A DNA stretch of 64,000 bases from Natronosalvus rutilus. GTDB taxonomy: Archaea > Halobacteriota > Halobacteria > Halobacteriales > Natrialbaceae. Every line of letters starts with the position of its first letter. Positions within the stretch are counted from its first letter, which is position 1. This document shows, in pieces, positions 25,799 to 35,487 of this stretch. The notes under the pieces are model-generated. The model ran no database searches, had not been told where the DNA came from, and worked only from the letters and a program-made list of their open reading frames with translations. The translations under genes and the position numbers were made by a program. The DNA is taken from positions 2,461,451-2,525,450 of the forward strand of contig NZ_CP100355.1 of NCBI RefSeq assembly GCF_024204665.1, given 5' to 3'.

Positions 25799-28700
25799 TC
25801 AGTCGTCGGTGGCGACCGATCGTCGCATCCTCGAGAGCGTCGAACCACCCTGCTTCTCTTCGTGTGACTCTACGGTTCGATGGGGGTCCGTTTCGTCACC
25901 TTCCTCGTCGAGGAACTCGGCCTGGATCAGCGTCTCGACGGCCCGCTCGGCCGTGAGGTCCGTCGCCTCCACCACGAGGTCGGTGTGCGCCGACGGCGCC
26001 TTGGCGGCCGTCGTCTCCGCCGTCGTTGAGAACTCCTCGAGCACGTCGTCCAGGTCGGCGTCGAGGTCAGCGGTTGCGAACCGTTCCGTGACGAAAGCCG
26101 CTACCCGCTCGACGGTCGTTTCCTCGTCGCCGGGAGCCTCGAGCACGCTCTCGAGCGTCCGATCCATCCCGCCGGCGTCGACCGAGGGGCCGGGATTCGC
26201 GTGAATCTGTGGATCGAGGCCGAGTCCCTCGTAGAGTTCCGTCATCGTCGGATCGTACGTCGTGATCCCGGCGTCGAGCCAGTGGGCGTCCGTGGCCTCG
26301 ACCAGGTAGCCGGTGAAGGCGGTCAGCTGGCCGTCGCCGATCTGCCCACCGGGTGCGTGCAGCGAGTCGTCGATGGTCTCGACTCGGTCCGTATCGAAGA
26401 CTTCCTCTTCGTCGCCGTACGCCGGCGCGGCGACGAAGTTCCAGCCCTCCTGGAGGTAAGTTTTCTCGAGGTCGCTGTCGCGGTGGCCCGGCGGCGTTCC
26501 GTCCGGCCCGACCGGCGGGTCGTCCGCTCGCTGGAAGTGGACCTCGACGCGCACGCCTTCCGCCGGCGTCACCGTGAACGCGTAGAGCGTATCGGCGTAC
26601 TGCAGGCTCCCGTCGCCGGTGACGGACTTCCAGTTGCCGGCGTCGTGGTTCCACATCTCGATCTCGCCGGCGAACTCGCCGTACCCGTCGACGCCGAGCA
26701 CGTCGTAGATCGTCTGATCAGTCGGCCCCGGGAAACCGATGGCGTACGAACCATCCGGATCGAGGTACAGGTCCGTCGCGATTGCCGTCGGTTCGATCGC
26801 GTCGACGTCGAGGGATCCTGCATCCACGGCACCCGACTCGAGTTCCGCTGGCGGGACGGTCAGGTAGGGATCGTACGCGACGTCGCCGTCCACGATCGTA
26901 TCGCCGTAGCTTCGGTCACCGAGGTAGTTCTCGCGACAGTCGAACGGTCCCTCGGGCGTGTTCCATCCGTCGCCGGGCTCACCGCGGAATGGCAGGTCGG
27001 TGGCAGAGAGGTCGTTGTACCGCGCCAGGACCGCGTCGGCGTCGAGGCCGAAGTAGCCGGGTCCGAGGTCGAGACCGGTTGCGGCCTCGACGTCGTTGAA
27101 CGCGAACAGCGCCGTGTCGCCGAACTGCCGGAAGCCGATTCCGGCGTTTTCGATGGTGTTCCGTTCGATGCTGACCGCTGGCGGGTCGATACCGAACCCG
27201 TACTCTGCGACGCGAATCCCCGTGTAGGAGTCGACGATGTGATTGTCCTCGATCTCGACGTTAACGCCGTCGACGTAGATGCCGTTGTTCGAGTCGTCCG
27301 AGTAGGGTTCCTCGTCGGGGCCGACGATCGTGTTGTTCGCGATACGACAATCCTCGCCGCCGTTGAAGGGGCCGGAGAGCGCCACGCTCGCGCGATCGCC
27401 GTCTTCGTGCTCGAGGTGGCAGTCGGTGACGGTGACGCGGGTCGCGCCATTGACGATCACGCCGCCCTGGAAGGAGTAGTCGGGGCTGTCGGTCACCGTG
27501 ACGTTCCGGATCGTCGCCCCGTCGACGGTGCCGAAGAATCCGGAGTCGGTACCGACGCCGACGACCGTCCCGAACGCGGTGACGTTCTCGACGAGCACGT
27601 CGGTCGTCTCGCGGAGCTGGACGCCGAACGTCCCGGCCGCGGTCACGTTCCTGATCGTCACGTCGTGCGCGCCGTCACCGGCGAGCACTCCAGTGCCGAT
27701 AGCGTTCTTCTCGTCCACCTCGCCGTCGATTACGTTCGCCTCGACGTTCTCGAGGGTGACGTCGTCTGCGCCGATGTGGATAATCCGCGGTCCAGGCAGG
27801 TCCCGTTCGTGGACGATCGAGGGGGTCGCACCGTCGACGCCCCGGATCGTGATCCCGGGCGTACCGACGTATAGACCGGTCTGGAAGCCGCGGTCCGGCG
27901 CGTCGACCTCGTAGACGCCGTCGGCGAGTTCGACGGTGTCGCCCTCGCGCACGAAGTCCACTGCCGCCTGCAGGTCGTCGACCTGCTCCGGGACGCGAAG
28001 CGGCGACTCGTAGACGGTCGTCGGACGGAACGTCGCCGCCGTCTCGATCGGCTGACCGCGCTCGCCGAGCGTGACGAATCGAGTGCTGATCGCGAACTCG
28101 CCGACCCGATCGAACGTATCGACCGTGATCTCGACCGTCCCGTCGAAGGCGTCGTACTCGAGCGGGTCGTCGAAGGAGACGCTCTCGCCATCGATCGAGA
28201 GCGAGAGGTCGCTCTCGTCGAGGAACTGGAGCCCGGTGACGCCAATTTCCAGTTCCTCGAGGTTCTCGACGGCGACCTCGAGGGTAACCGACTCGCCGGG
28301 AGCCAGCCGTTCGGCCGGCGCGGTGACGACGTCGATCGGCGGCGCCGTGGCGGCGTGAGCGACGAGATTGCCCAACAGCGATTGTCCAGCGTCGGTGACG
28401 GCGTCTCGGTCGACGAACGTCCCGAGGCCGAGCGACGACGCGTGGACGACTCGAGATAGGTCGTCGATCGCGAGGCCGTCGCCCGTCTCTGTGGACGCGA
28501 CGGCCGTCGAGGCTACCGTCGAGCCGGCGACGCCGCCGCTGTACCCCTCGAAGTAGCTGTGGAACCCGCTGTAGTACACGCCGATCCCGACCGAAACTGG
28601 CTCGGGTTCGGTGATGGTGACGCTCTCGCCTTCGGCAGCGATTCCCTCGAACACGGGGTGCGCTTCCGAAAGTTCGTACTCGATCGGATACGCGATCGGG

Positions 28701-30946
28701 TACGGCACCTGGGCAACGACCTCGCTCGTCTCGCGCGGGTCGCCGGTCGCATCGGACACCTGGGAGACGGCGTCACTCGCGTCGCCGAACTGGTCGAGGT
28801 ACACCGCACCGATTTCGGGCGCAGAGGCGACGTCGACGAAGTCGGCGACGAGGTCAGCGTCGTCGCCCAGGTTCTGCACGACGTAGCCCTCGTGGTCGCG
28901 ACTCTCGGCTGCGTCGAGGGCGGCCGCTGGCTCGAGTCGGTCGAACCGGTATCGCGGGTGCATCGCTTCGGCGAGAATCGTCTCGAGGTCGGCCGCGTAG
29001 CCGCTCCCGGCGTCCACGATGCCGATCGGAACCGGCTCATCGTAGACGAACGTCGGCCCCGTCGAGACGGTGACGGAGTCGCCGAGCCCTGCGAAGGTGT
29101 GCTCGAGCTCGAGGTTGCCGACGCCGTCGTATTCGGTCCCGACGGTGATCGTGACCTCGTCCGAGCGGGCAGATTCGAAGTCGACGCGTTCGCCGAACGC
29201 GGCTGGCTCGCCGTCGACCTCGAGCCAGGCCTCGCCGACGTAGTCTCCGACCTGTTCGACGGTGACCGACTCGACGTGGGCGACGTTCGCCGCCACGTCG
29301 AACGACTCGCCGGCTTCGAGGCCCTCGGGCTGGCCGTCGACGACGGCGATTGCGAGGCTGTCACCGAGCGTGAAGTCGACCGAGTGAAAGCCGTCGTCGA
29401 CCTCGACGGTGACGGTGTCGGCGGTGTAGCCGAACGCGTCCGCGGTCAGCTCGTACGTGCCGGGGATCGCCCGGACCTGGAACTCGCCGTCGGCGTTCGT
29501 CTCGACCGGGAACCCGTCAAGCGTGACGGTCGCTTCGTCGATGGGGGCGCCGTCGGAGTCGGTGACGGTCCCGGTGACGCCGCTATCGGCGGCGACGCGA
29601 CCGACGGCAGCGAAGGCATCGACGATTCCAAGTCCGTACCGAATATCGGGGTCGTCCGACTCGCCTTCGGGTTTCCAGGCGGTGGCGGCGAGGGCGCGTT
29701 TCACTCGCTCCGGCGTGGCTTCCTCGAGGGCCGCCGACCTGATGATGCCGACGACGCCCGCGACGTGTGGCGACGCCATCGACGTCCCCGAGATGGCGTG
29801 GTACGGGCCGTTCGAGTGGTCGACCGGGAACGCGCTGGTCACGTCCACGCCCGGCGCCGACACGTCCGGGACGACGTAGCTTTCGGGCCAGTCGTCCGGA
29901 GCGAGGTGGCCCCAGGCGCTCTCCGTCGAGATCGTTTCGCCGCTCGAGAACTCGGCGATCGTCTCGTCCTCGTTGGAGGCCCCGATGGCGAAGGCGTCGT
30001 AGACGTTGGCGGGCGACCCGGACGTTCCGACCCTGCTGTTGCCCGACGAAGAGACGACGACCGTGCCAGCCCGATCTGCGTTCCGGACCGGTTCGATCAT
30101 CTCGCCCACGTAGCCGGAAACCCCGAGGCTCATGTTGATCGCGTCGGCGTCTTCCTCGACGGCCCACTGCATGCCGCCGATGATCTGGGCGAACGACCCG
30201 CCCCCATCCGGGAGGACGAGTCCACCGAGCAACGTCGCGTCTGGAGCGACGCCGATTGCAGTGCCGGAATCGTTTCCACCCGCGACCGTTCCGCTCACGT
30301 GCGTGCCGTGATAGTGCGAATCGTGGGGCTCTGAATCCACCTGCTCGCCGTCGCCGTCGAACTCGGCGAAGTTGTCGGACTCGAGGTCGATGTCCGGATG
30401 CGTTGGATCGACGCCAGTGTCGAGCACTGCGATCCGGGTGCCCTCGCCTCGCGACTCGTACGCGTCCCAGGCCGCGGGCACGTCGATCTGCTCGAGGCCG
30501 TACGTGACGTCGCCCGTCTCCTCGCTGGCGATTCCGGCGTCCGGTTCTGGGATCTCGTAGCGAAAGTTAGGGTGGACCTCCGAGACGCCCTCCTGGGCGG
30601 TCACCTGCTCGAGGTCGACGACGCCGGTGTCGACTTCGAGGAGGAGCGCGTTCGCGAGCCAGAAGCGGTTCTTTACCGCGAGGCCGTCCGTTTCGTCGAC
30701 GTACTCGACGATGAGGGCCTGGCTCTCCTCGGCCGTCGCCTTGAGTTTGTCGACGACGGACGCGGATGCGACGAGTGGAACGTCCACGTCCTCCGCACGG
30801 ACGACGACTTCGGTCGTCTCGCCGGCGCTGCCACTCGCCGTCGGGAAGAGCGCGAGTAGACCGGCACCCGCCGTTCCCTGGAGAACCTGCCGGCGCGACA
30901 CGACGGATGGCGATTCGTCTACTCCTTTGGGGGGACGCTCTGTCAT
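25799..30946 (-). CDS. Giant Tat-exported subtilase with beta-helix domain
   Basis: A 1715-residue secreted protein. The Tat signal SRRQVLQGTAGAGLLALF is near residue 18, and an inhibitor-like propeptide spans about 45-130. The S8 protease domain spans about 150-450 with a complete triad: Asp176 in AVLDTGVDPTHPD, His213 in HGTHVSGT and Ser389 in GTSMASPHVAG. A carboxypeptidase-regulatory-like fold follows (GVTGTVTDSDGAPIDEATVT, about 455-530), then all-beta segments. A right-handed beta-helix of about 1000-1440 (NosD/pectate-lyase style; VRNVTVTDSPDYS-like turns with many Asn) and an acidic helical tail complete it. Such fusions to a parallel beta-helix suggest proteolysis at a polysaccharide or glycoprotein surface. 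A promoter is visible at 30991-31000. Confidence 0.85.
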   Translation of the reverse strand: MTERPPKGVDESPSVVSRRQVLQGTAGAGLLALFPTASGSAGETTEVVVRAEDVDVPLVASASVVDKLKATAEESQALIVEYVDETDGLAVKNRFWLANALLLEVDTGVVDLEQVTAQEGVSEVHPNFRYEIPEPDAGIASEETGDVTYGLEQIDVPAAWDAYESRGEGTRIAVLDTGVDPTHPDIDLESDNFAEFDGDGEQVDSEPHDSHYHGTHVSGTVAGGNDSGTAIGVAPDATLLGGLVLPDGGGSFAQIIGGMQWAVEEDADAINMSLGVSGYVGEMIEPVRNADRAGTVVVSSSGNSRVGTSGSPANVYDAFAIGASNEDETIAEFSSGETISTESAWGHLAPDDWPESYVVPDVSAPGVDVTSAFPVDHSNGPYHAISGTSMASPHVAGVVGIIRSAALEEATPERVKRALAATAWKPEGESDDPDIRYGLGIVDAFAAVGRVAADSGVTGTVTDSDGAPIDEATVTLDGFPVETNADGEFQVRAIPGTYELTADAFGYTADTVTVEVDDGFHSVDFTLGDSLAIAVVDGQPEGLEAGESFDVAANVAHVESVTVEQVGDYVGEAWLEVDGEPAAFGERVDFESARSDEVTITVGTEYDGVGNLELEHTFAGLGDSVTVSTGPTFVYDEPVPIGIVDAGSGYAADLETILAEAMHPRYRFDRLEPAAALDAAESRDHEGYVVQNLGDDADLVADFVDVASAPEIGAVYLDQFGDASDAVSQVSDATGDPRETSEVVAQVPYPIAYPIEYELSEAHPVFEGIAAEGESVTITEPEPVSVGIGVYYSGFHSYFEGYSGGVAGSTVASTAVASTETGDGLAIDDLSRVVHASSLGLGTFVDRDAVTDAGQSLLGNLVAHAATAPPIDVVTAPAERLAPGESVTLEVAVENLEELEIGVTGLQFLDESDLSLSIDGESVSFDDPLEYDAFDGTVEITVDTFDRVGEFAISTRFVTLGERGQPIETAATFRPTTVYESPLRVPEQVDDLQAAVDFVREGDTVELADGVYEVDAPDRGFQTGLYVGTPGITIRGVDGATPSIVHERDLPGPRIIHIGADDVTLENVEANVIDGEVDEKNAIGTGVLAGDGAHDVTIRNVTAAGTFGVQLRETTDVLVENVTAFGTVVGVGTDSGFFGTVDGATIRNVTVTDSPDYSFQGGVIVNGATRVTVTDCHLEHEDGDRASVALSGPFNGGEDCRIANNTIVGPDEEPYSDDSNNGIYVDGVNVEIEDNHIVDSYTGIRVAEYGFGIDPPAVSIERNTIENAGIGFRQFGDTALFAFNDVEAATGLDLGPGYFGLDADAVLARYNDLSATDLPFRGEPGDGWNTPEGPFDCRENYLGDRSYGDTIVDGDVAYDPYLTVPPAELESGAVDAGSLDVDAIEPTAIATDLYLDPDGSYAIGFPGPTDQTIYDVLGVDGYGEFAGEIEMWNHDAGNWKSVTGDGSLQYADTLYAFTVTPAEGVRVEVHFQRADDPPVGPDGTPPGHRDSDLEKTYLQEGWNFVAAPAYGDEEEVFDTDRVETIDDSLHAPGGQIGDGQLTAFTGYLVEATDAHWLDAGITTYDPTMTELYEGLGLDPQIHANPGPSVDAGGMDRTLESVLEAPGDEETTVERVAAFVTERFATADLDADLDDVLEEFSTTAETTAAKAPSAHTDLVVEATDLTAERAVETLIQAEFLDEEGDETDPHRTVESHEEKQGGSTLSRMRRSVATDD

Positions 30947-30990
30947 CTGTTATCGACTGGTCTGGGAACCATACGAACCCCGCCTCACCC

Positions 30991-31000
30991 GAATATAGTA
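30991..31000 (-). promoter_or_regulatory. TATA box of the subtilase gene
   Basis: On the minus strand this reads tactatattc, an AT-rich core about 47 bases before the subtilase ATG, giving a predicted 5' leader of about 20 bases. It lies in a low-GC intergenic stretch shared with the divergent AsnC-TRASH regulator gene. Confidence 0.45.
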
Positions 31001-31181
31001 AAGAGACGTACAGTCGTCGTTTTTTGAAAGTCGCCAAAAATAATATGTTCATGGGTGATGTATTTAGGCAATTATTTCCGGCTACAGGCAAAGCGATTCC
31101 AGCATCGGGGTCGGACGCGTATAGACCTCGAGCATAGCGCCCTATCGACGCGCTATTAGGGAACGAATCGCTAGGCTGAGT

Positions 31182-31775
31182 ATGCACACGCTCGACGAAA
31201 TCGACGTGGAAATTCTGTCGCTCCTGGGGGAGGACGCTCGCCGTCCGTTCAGCGACATCGCGGAGACCGTCGGACTGTCCGGACCGGCCGTCTCCGACCG
31301 CGTCGCCCGCCTCGAGGACGCCGGCGTCATCAACCGGTTCACGATCGATGTCGACCGATCGACGATCAGGGGAGGCGTTCCCATCTTCGTCCAGGCCGAC
31401 GTTGGGGGCGCGAGTGCGGACGTCGATCCGCTCAGAGAGCGGATCGGCGACGCCGACGCGGTCGAACACCTCTTCGTAACCGCCGAGGGCGACGTCTGGT
31501 TTTACGCCCGTGCAGAGGGGCGAAACGTCCGTCGCTGGCTCGAGGAGTTGCTCGGAAACGGCGACCTCGAGTATCGCGTCACGCTGATGGACGACGTCGA
31601 GTGGCGCCCGTCGCTCGGTGGGACCGCGTTCGCGCTAACCTGCGCGGAGTGCGGGAACACCGTCGACAGCGAGGGCGAATCGGCGACCATCGGCGGCGAC
31701 GCCTACCACTTCTGTTGCCCATCGTGTCGGGAGCGATTCGAGAATCGGTACGCCCGACTCGAGGAAGGGGCGTGA
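31182..31775 (+). CDS. AsnC/Lrp-type regulator with C-terminal TRASH metal-binding domain
   Basis: A 197-residue DNA-binding protein. The N-terminal winged helix is LDEIDVEILSLLGEDARRPFSDIAETVGLSGPAVSDRVARLED (about residues 3-45). A ligand-binding RAM-like region follows. The C-terminus is a TRASH domain with CAECG and CCPSCRERFENRY, a treble-clef metal site known from archaeal copper and heavy-metal regulators. Usually such genes sit beside a P-type ATPase or metallochaperone, but here none is adjacent. Its neighbour is the divergent subtilase gene, which it might regulate, though this is inference from position only. Confidence 0.88.
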   Translation: MHTLDEIDVEILSLLGEDARRPFSDIAETVGLSGPAVSDRVARLEDAGVINRFTIDVDRSTIRGGVPIFVQADVGGASADVDPLRERIGDADAVEHLFVTAEGDVWFYARAEGRNVRRWLEELLGNGDLEYRVTLMDDVEWRPSLGGTAFALTCAECGNTVDSEGESATIGGDAYHFCCPSCRERFENRYARLEEGA

Positions 31776-32042
31776 TTGGACCGGAGTGAACTCGGCTCGA
31801 GTCGATGGGCGTCGCTCCCTGGTGATGTGGTTTTCAGCTAACCGCTCGAGATGCGCTCGAAAACGGCCGAGAGAGTCAATACTGCGACCGGTCAGGGACG
31901 AACCGTTCACTGTTGTCCGAACCAATGGACTCCTCCAGCACGGAATCAGTGCTGCGGATACGATCGAAGCATGACGGATGAGGACTCTCATGGCGGGAGA
32001 ATCGCCGGTCGATAAACAATCGTCGCGAACGAAGAAACAGGT

Positions 32043-32990
32043 ATGATCGCGGCTGCTCGATCCTGGATCGCCCAGCACCGTATTGTGAGCTTCCTTCTCA
32101 TCACGTACGCGTTCACGTGGTCGATTCAGGCGGTACTCGCAGCGACGGACATGGAGGCCTCGTGGACGCTGTCGATTCTGGTCGGCTTCGGTGCGTTCGG
32201 GCCACCGATCGGTGCGGCGGTGGTCCTCTGGGCGAGCGGCGGCGACCTGCGTTCCTGGATTTCACAGTTATTCATGTGGCGAATCGGAGTACGATGGTGG
32301 GTCCTCGCGCTCGGTCTTCCGATCGCTATTCTCGCTGCGGGAAGCGCCCTGTACGCGCTCTTTGGCGGTCCAGTCGACGTCGGCTCGCTCCCGTTCGTCG
32401 GCATCTACGTCTTCGCGATGGCATGGGGCATTATCTGGGGTGGCGGCCAGGAGGAACTCGGCTGGCGCGGCTTCATGCTCCCCGTCTTGCAAGCGCGCTA
32501 CAGCGCGCTCACGTCGAGTCTCGTCGTCGGAATCGCCTGGGCAGGGTGGCACCTGCCACTGTTCCTCAACGCCAACACCACCCACGGCGGGTGGCCGCTC
32601 TCTCAACAGCTCATCTGGATCGTGACGATCCTCGCTGGATCGGTGCTCTGGACGTGGATGTACAACAGCACGGGCGGGAGCGTCCTCGCCGTCGCTGTCT
32701 TTCACGCAGGCATCAACACCATGGGAATCTTCCACCCTGCGGACAGGGACGCACTCGCCCCCGGTGGGGTTCCAGATCCGTGGCTGAATCTGCTGGCCGA
32801 AGCTACCACCGGTGTCGTTCTGGTCGCGATTGCCGTTGGACTCGTCCTCGTGTGGGGTTCGTCGCATCTCTCACCGCGGCGACGTCCTGGCCTCGAAGCC
32901 GTCAGTCTCGCCGGTTCTCGAGAGTCACGCGCACGTACTCACGATGACGCCAATCGTGACCGTGGTTCCGATAGGGGTGACAGTCGGTAG
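32043..32990 (+). CDS. CPBP-family intramembrane metalloprotease
   Basis: A 315-residue polytopic protein with about seven hydrophobic segments. Abi/CAAX-protease motifs are complete: EELGWRGFMLPVLQARYSAL (motif 1, near residue 140), WAGWHLPLFLN (motif 2) and VAVFHAGINTMGIF (motif 3). These Glu and His residues form the metal-dependent catalytic site in the membrane. The C-terminal 40 residues are charged and probably cytoplasmic. The gene stands alone on the plus strand. Archaeal members have mostly unknown targets. Confidence 0.88.
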   Translation: MIAAARSWIAQHRIVSFLLITYAFTWSIQAVLAATDMEASWTLSILVGFGAFGPPIGAAVVLWASGGDLRSWISQLFMWRIGVRWWVLALGLPIAILAAGSALYALFGGPVDVGSLPFVGIYVFAMAWGIIWGGGQEELGWRGFMLPVLQARYSALTSSLVVGIAWAGWHLPLFLNANTTHGGWPLSQQLIWIVTILAGSVLWTWMYNSTGGSVLAVAVFHAGINTMGIFHPADRDALAPGGVPDPWLNLLAEATTGVVLVAIAVGLVLVWGSSHLSPRRRPGLEAVSLAGSRESRARTHDDANRDRGSDRGDSR

Positions 32991-33434
32991 TGTTCTATAC
33001 CGGTTCGTGAACCTTTCTGGTCCTTTGTCACAAACGTCTACCACACGTCACGGGCCTATTTCCGTCCCGATCTGCTCGAGACGACAGCGGGTTGACGTTC
33101 GACGAGGAGGCGTGGGCAGCATAAGTCAAAGAACGCAAACTGGAGGAAACGATTTCGTTGAAACCCTCAACCGGTGACATCTATTGACACCCACGCTGAA
33201 TACAGGGCGCGGCTGTGCACGAGTTGAGAGTCGATCTGCGGGGATTCGTAATCAGTCAGGCAGGGTGCAAATGGAGCACCAGCCAGGAACGCTTATCACG
33301 GGAGACAAAACGCACAATCCAGGGAAGCCGTTGTTGAGGCTATCAGTGATTCGGGAGCATCAAATACGTCGCATAAAGTTTCTCCGCATTGAAAATAAAG
33401 AAGATTTTTGTAGATGAGTTGTTAGGATGCTATT
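32991..33434. other. Low-GC intergenic region without clear gene
   Basis: About 440 bases with lower GC than most of the window and an AT-rich end at about 33375-33430. I found no credible coding frame, tRNA, inverted repeat or insertion-sequence end. It begins a lower-GC stretch that continues through the membrane-protein and lipoprotein genes to tRNA-Leu. Confidence 0.4.
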
Positions 33435-34250
33435 ATGATCCCGCCCTCTAGAGAAACCCCTAGTAGTAGTCTGCCCACATTTGGCGACCTACTCCCCCGT
33501 ACCTTCACACATCTCGACCGTCTCCTCGTACTGGCGCTCGTGCCACTTGCGACGTCGGTGCTGAATGTGAGTGATCTGCTGGCCACCGCACAGAGCCGTG
33601 GAATGTCCATCTCCGCGTCGTTTCCCATCTACCGGTACGATCTCTGGAGTTTCGTCAACGCACCCGACGATGGCGGCCTCACAGTCTCGGTGCCATTCGG
33701 AACAATGGAGTCGGTCATACTTGCTGTCCCACTGCTCGTAACGTATCTCGTCATTTCCGGTGTGCTCAGCGCGGGGTACTTCGGGAGTATCGCGTCGGGC
33801 ATCACGACTGGGTCGTTCGATTTCATCGCTAACCTACGTAAATTCGCCGTTAGAATGATCGCGCTGGAAGTGCTCGTCGTCGTCGGGTTGCTCGTCGTCT
33901 TCTTCCCATTGCTCGTCGTACCCCCGCTGTTCGTACTTGCGATCTTCCTCTTGCTGGTCGTCGGATACCTTCTGTTCCCGGCTGTGTACGTTCTGGTGCT
34001 GGAAGATCGCGGAATCGAATCCGCCATTAGACGAGCGTACGGCCTCGTTAGCGAGCACCAGCCGATCTGGTTCTTTCTCACGCTCGTCGTAGCGACGCTC
34101 GTCTGTGCGATCCCGTTGAGTGTTCTCGCTCACTCCGGGATTAGTGGTGCGATCATAGCGGTAATCGTCGCCGCACCGATCAGCCTCGCATTCAACGTCA
34201 CTACCGCATTGATGGTGGCCGAAATGGCCGGTCTCGAGGTTTTGGAGTGA
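33435..34250 (+). CDS. Conserved haloarchaeal polytopic membrane protein
   Basis: A 271-residue membrane protein. Hydrophobic segments appear at about 30-50, 95-120, 145-190 (two, separated by a short Pro-containing turn), 215-235 and 240-262. A soluble-looking stretch about 190-212 (VLVLEDRGIESAIRRAYGLV) matches the pattern of haloarchaeal DUF4013/DUF7847-like proteins, in which an amphipathic helix follows the fourth segment. No catalytic motif is visible. The codon usage is less GC-biased than in neighbouring regions. The function is unknown. Confidence 0.75.
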   Translation: MIPPSRETPSSSLPTFGDLLPRTFTHLDRLLVLALVPLATSVLNVSDLLATAQSRGMSISASFPIYRYDLWSFVNAPDDGGLTVSVPFGTMESVILAVPLLVTYLVISGVLSAGYFGSIASGITTGSFDFIANLRKFAVRMIALEVLVVVGLLVVFFPLLVVPPLFVLAIFLLLVVGYLLFPAVYVLVLEDRGIESAIRRAYGLVSEHQPIWFFLTLVVATLVCAIPLSVLAHSGISGAIIAVIVAAPISLAFNVTTALMVAEMAGLEVLE

Positions 34251-34459
34251 GTTACTCGGTACGTCGGAAGACTTGATGGGTTATGAAGATGCAGGTCAAA
34301 TTATCGCCTGATTCAACGTAGTTCGGTTGGAATAAACAATTCGCAAATAGAGTTCCCGTTCAGTGCAGTTGGTATAGTGAGCGCAGACGAGTCGTGTTCA
34401 AACTCTTTGACGTTAGGGTTAAAATCGAAGTGAGAAATTCGAAGAGTTCGATGGGTGAT

Positions 34460-35092
34460 TCAGGGTTCCGTAACGGCTACCTCGAACCCCCAGTCAAACG
34501 ATAAATCGGCGGCAGTAGAGCTACCCTTTGCATCGGGATCATTCCAGATGGAAACCTGTCGTTCCCATCGGTAAGTGCCGGTCTCAAAATAACCCTCGAC
34601 ACGGTAATCATCCCACAGTTCGTACTGAGTTGTGAGTGATTCATGGGGCTCAAATGGGTGTGGTGGGCATCCCTGGTTGGAAAACCCACGGTACTCATCG
34701 GCGCTCCGATCTTCCGTCCATTTCCCTTCGTCCCGCTCAATTCGGTCAGCGTGTCCAGGTGAATAGAGCCAGAGCCCTTCGGGGGTATGACTTCCACCTT
34801 TCGATCGATTAAAGAGACTACAACTACCGTCTCCAACGGAGAAGGCCCGCTCTGCCCCTTCATTCGTTATGTGAATTTGCAATCTTACTGGTTGTGAATC
34901 TGTAGTTCTCTCTTCGAGAAGTTCAGCATCGATCGTAACGTCAGAGTCAGCCGGAGTCGAATCCTGGTCGTGAATACTCACTTCCCGTTGAGAAGTTCCA
35001 CTCCCGGAAGCAGCGGGTATCTGGCCAAGACACCCAGAAACGCTCACGACAGAGGCCGATCCAACGCCGTAAAGAAACGAACGTCGATTCAT
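34460..35092 (-). CDS. Putative Tat lipoprotein, hypothetical
   Basis: A 210-residue protein whose start at 35092 gives MNRRSFLYGVGSASVVSVSGCLG, a Tat signal followed by a lipobox ending in SGC, typical of haloarchaeal lipoproteins anchored outside the membrane. The rest is beta-rich and low in GC, with a QPVRLQIHITNEGAERAFSV strand pair that suggests an Ig-like fold. No enzymatic motif is visible. The open frame extends eight codons further upstream, but the signal peptide is best placed from 35092. Low GC and an isolated position hint at acquired DNA. Confidence 0.75.
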   Translation of the reverse strand: MNRRSFLYGVGSASVVSVSGCLGQIPAASGSGTSQREVSIHDQDSTPADSDVTIDAELLEERTTDSQPVRLQIHITNEGAERAFSVGDGSCSLFNRSKGGSHTPEGLWLYSPGHADRIERDEGKWTEDRSADEYRGFSNQGCPPHPFEPHESLTTQYELWDDYRVEGYFETGTYRWERQVSIWNDPDAKGSSTAADLSFDWGFEVAVTEP

Positions 35093-35487
35093 ATTGATTG
35101 TCAGTTGGCTAGTCACATGTAATTTGGGTTAACTGAAACGCTGATTCGAGCAATGCGCATTCGTATATATCGATTGCTTCCGGCCGGAAATGGTTAAGCA
35201 ATCAAATCTGCTGTGGTGCATCGATCCTCTCTACTCAGCAGACAGACCCTGTAAATGCTGGGGATTTCAACGAAGTCGAATGGACGAATAGCAATACTAC
35301 AGGGACCAACCACAATTATATTGGAACCAACCCAAAGAACAGTGCCAATCGCATCCTCCTATATTAGTAAATATTCTGGCTGAAAGCTGGAATGAAAGCG
35401 AAAGCGATAGGCTCCCTTCGCAGATTTTGTTTCGGTAGAATTTTTGCGAGGGAAGATCACTGCCGCAGGACCTTCCGCATCTTACGA
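35093..35487. other. Low-GC intergenic region with nested inverted repeats
   Basis: Between the lipoprotein gene and tRNA-Leu. Outer arms gattgctt (35172-35179) and aagcaatc (35196-35203) enclose the perfect palindrome ttccggccggaa (35178-35189). An AT-rich core (tatatat, 35164-35170) lies immediately to the left. The arrangement resembles a promoter with an operator or a terminator-like structure, but no gene follows in a convincing frame. The rest contains no supported feature. Confidence 0.4.

Noticed and set aside
26201-27874. Long plus-strand open frame opposite the subtilase gene
   Set aside because: Mirror of the GC-rich minus-strand gene: Val/Asp/Arg-rich, no family motifs. The same holds for antisense frames at 28559-30334, 39174-41084, 14176-15882 and 50012-51325.
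35140-35365. Plus-strand frame of about 70 codons without start in the low-GC region (contains GDFNEVEWTN)
   Set aside because: Asn/Thr-rich composition expected from AT-rich DNA; no start codon and no recognised family.
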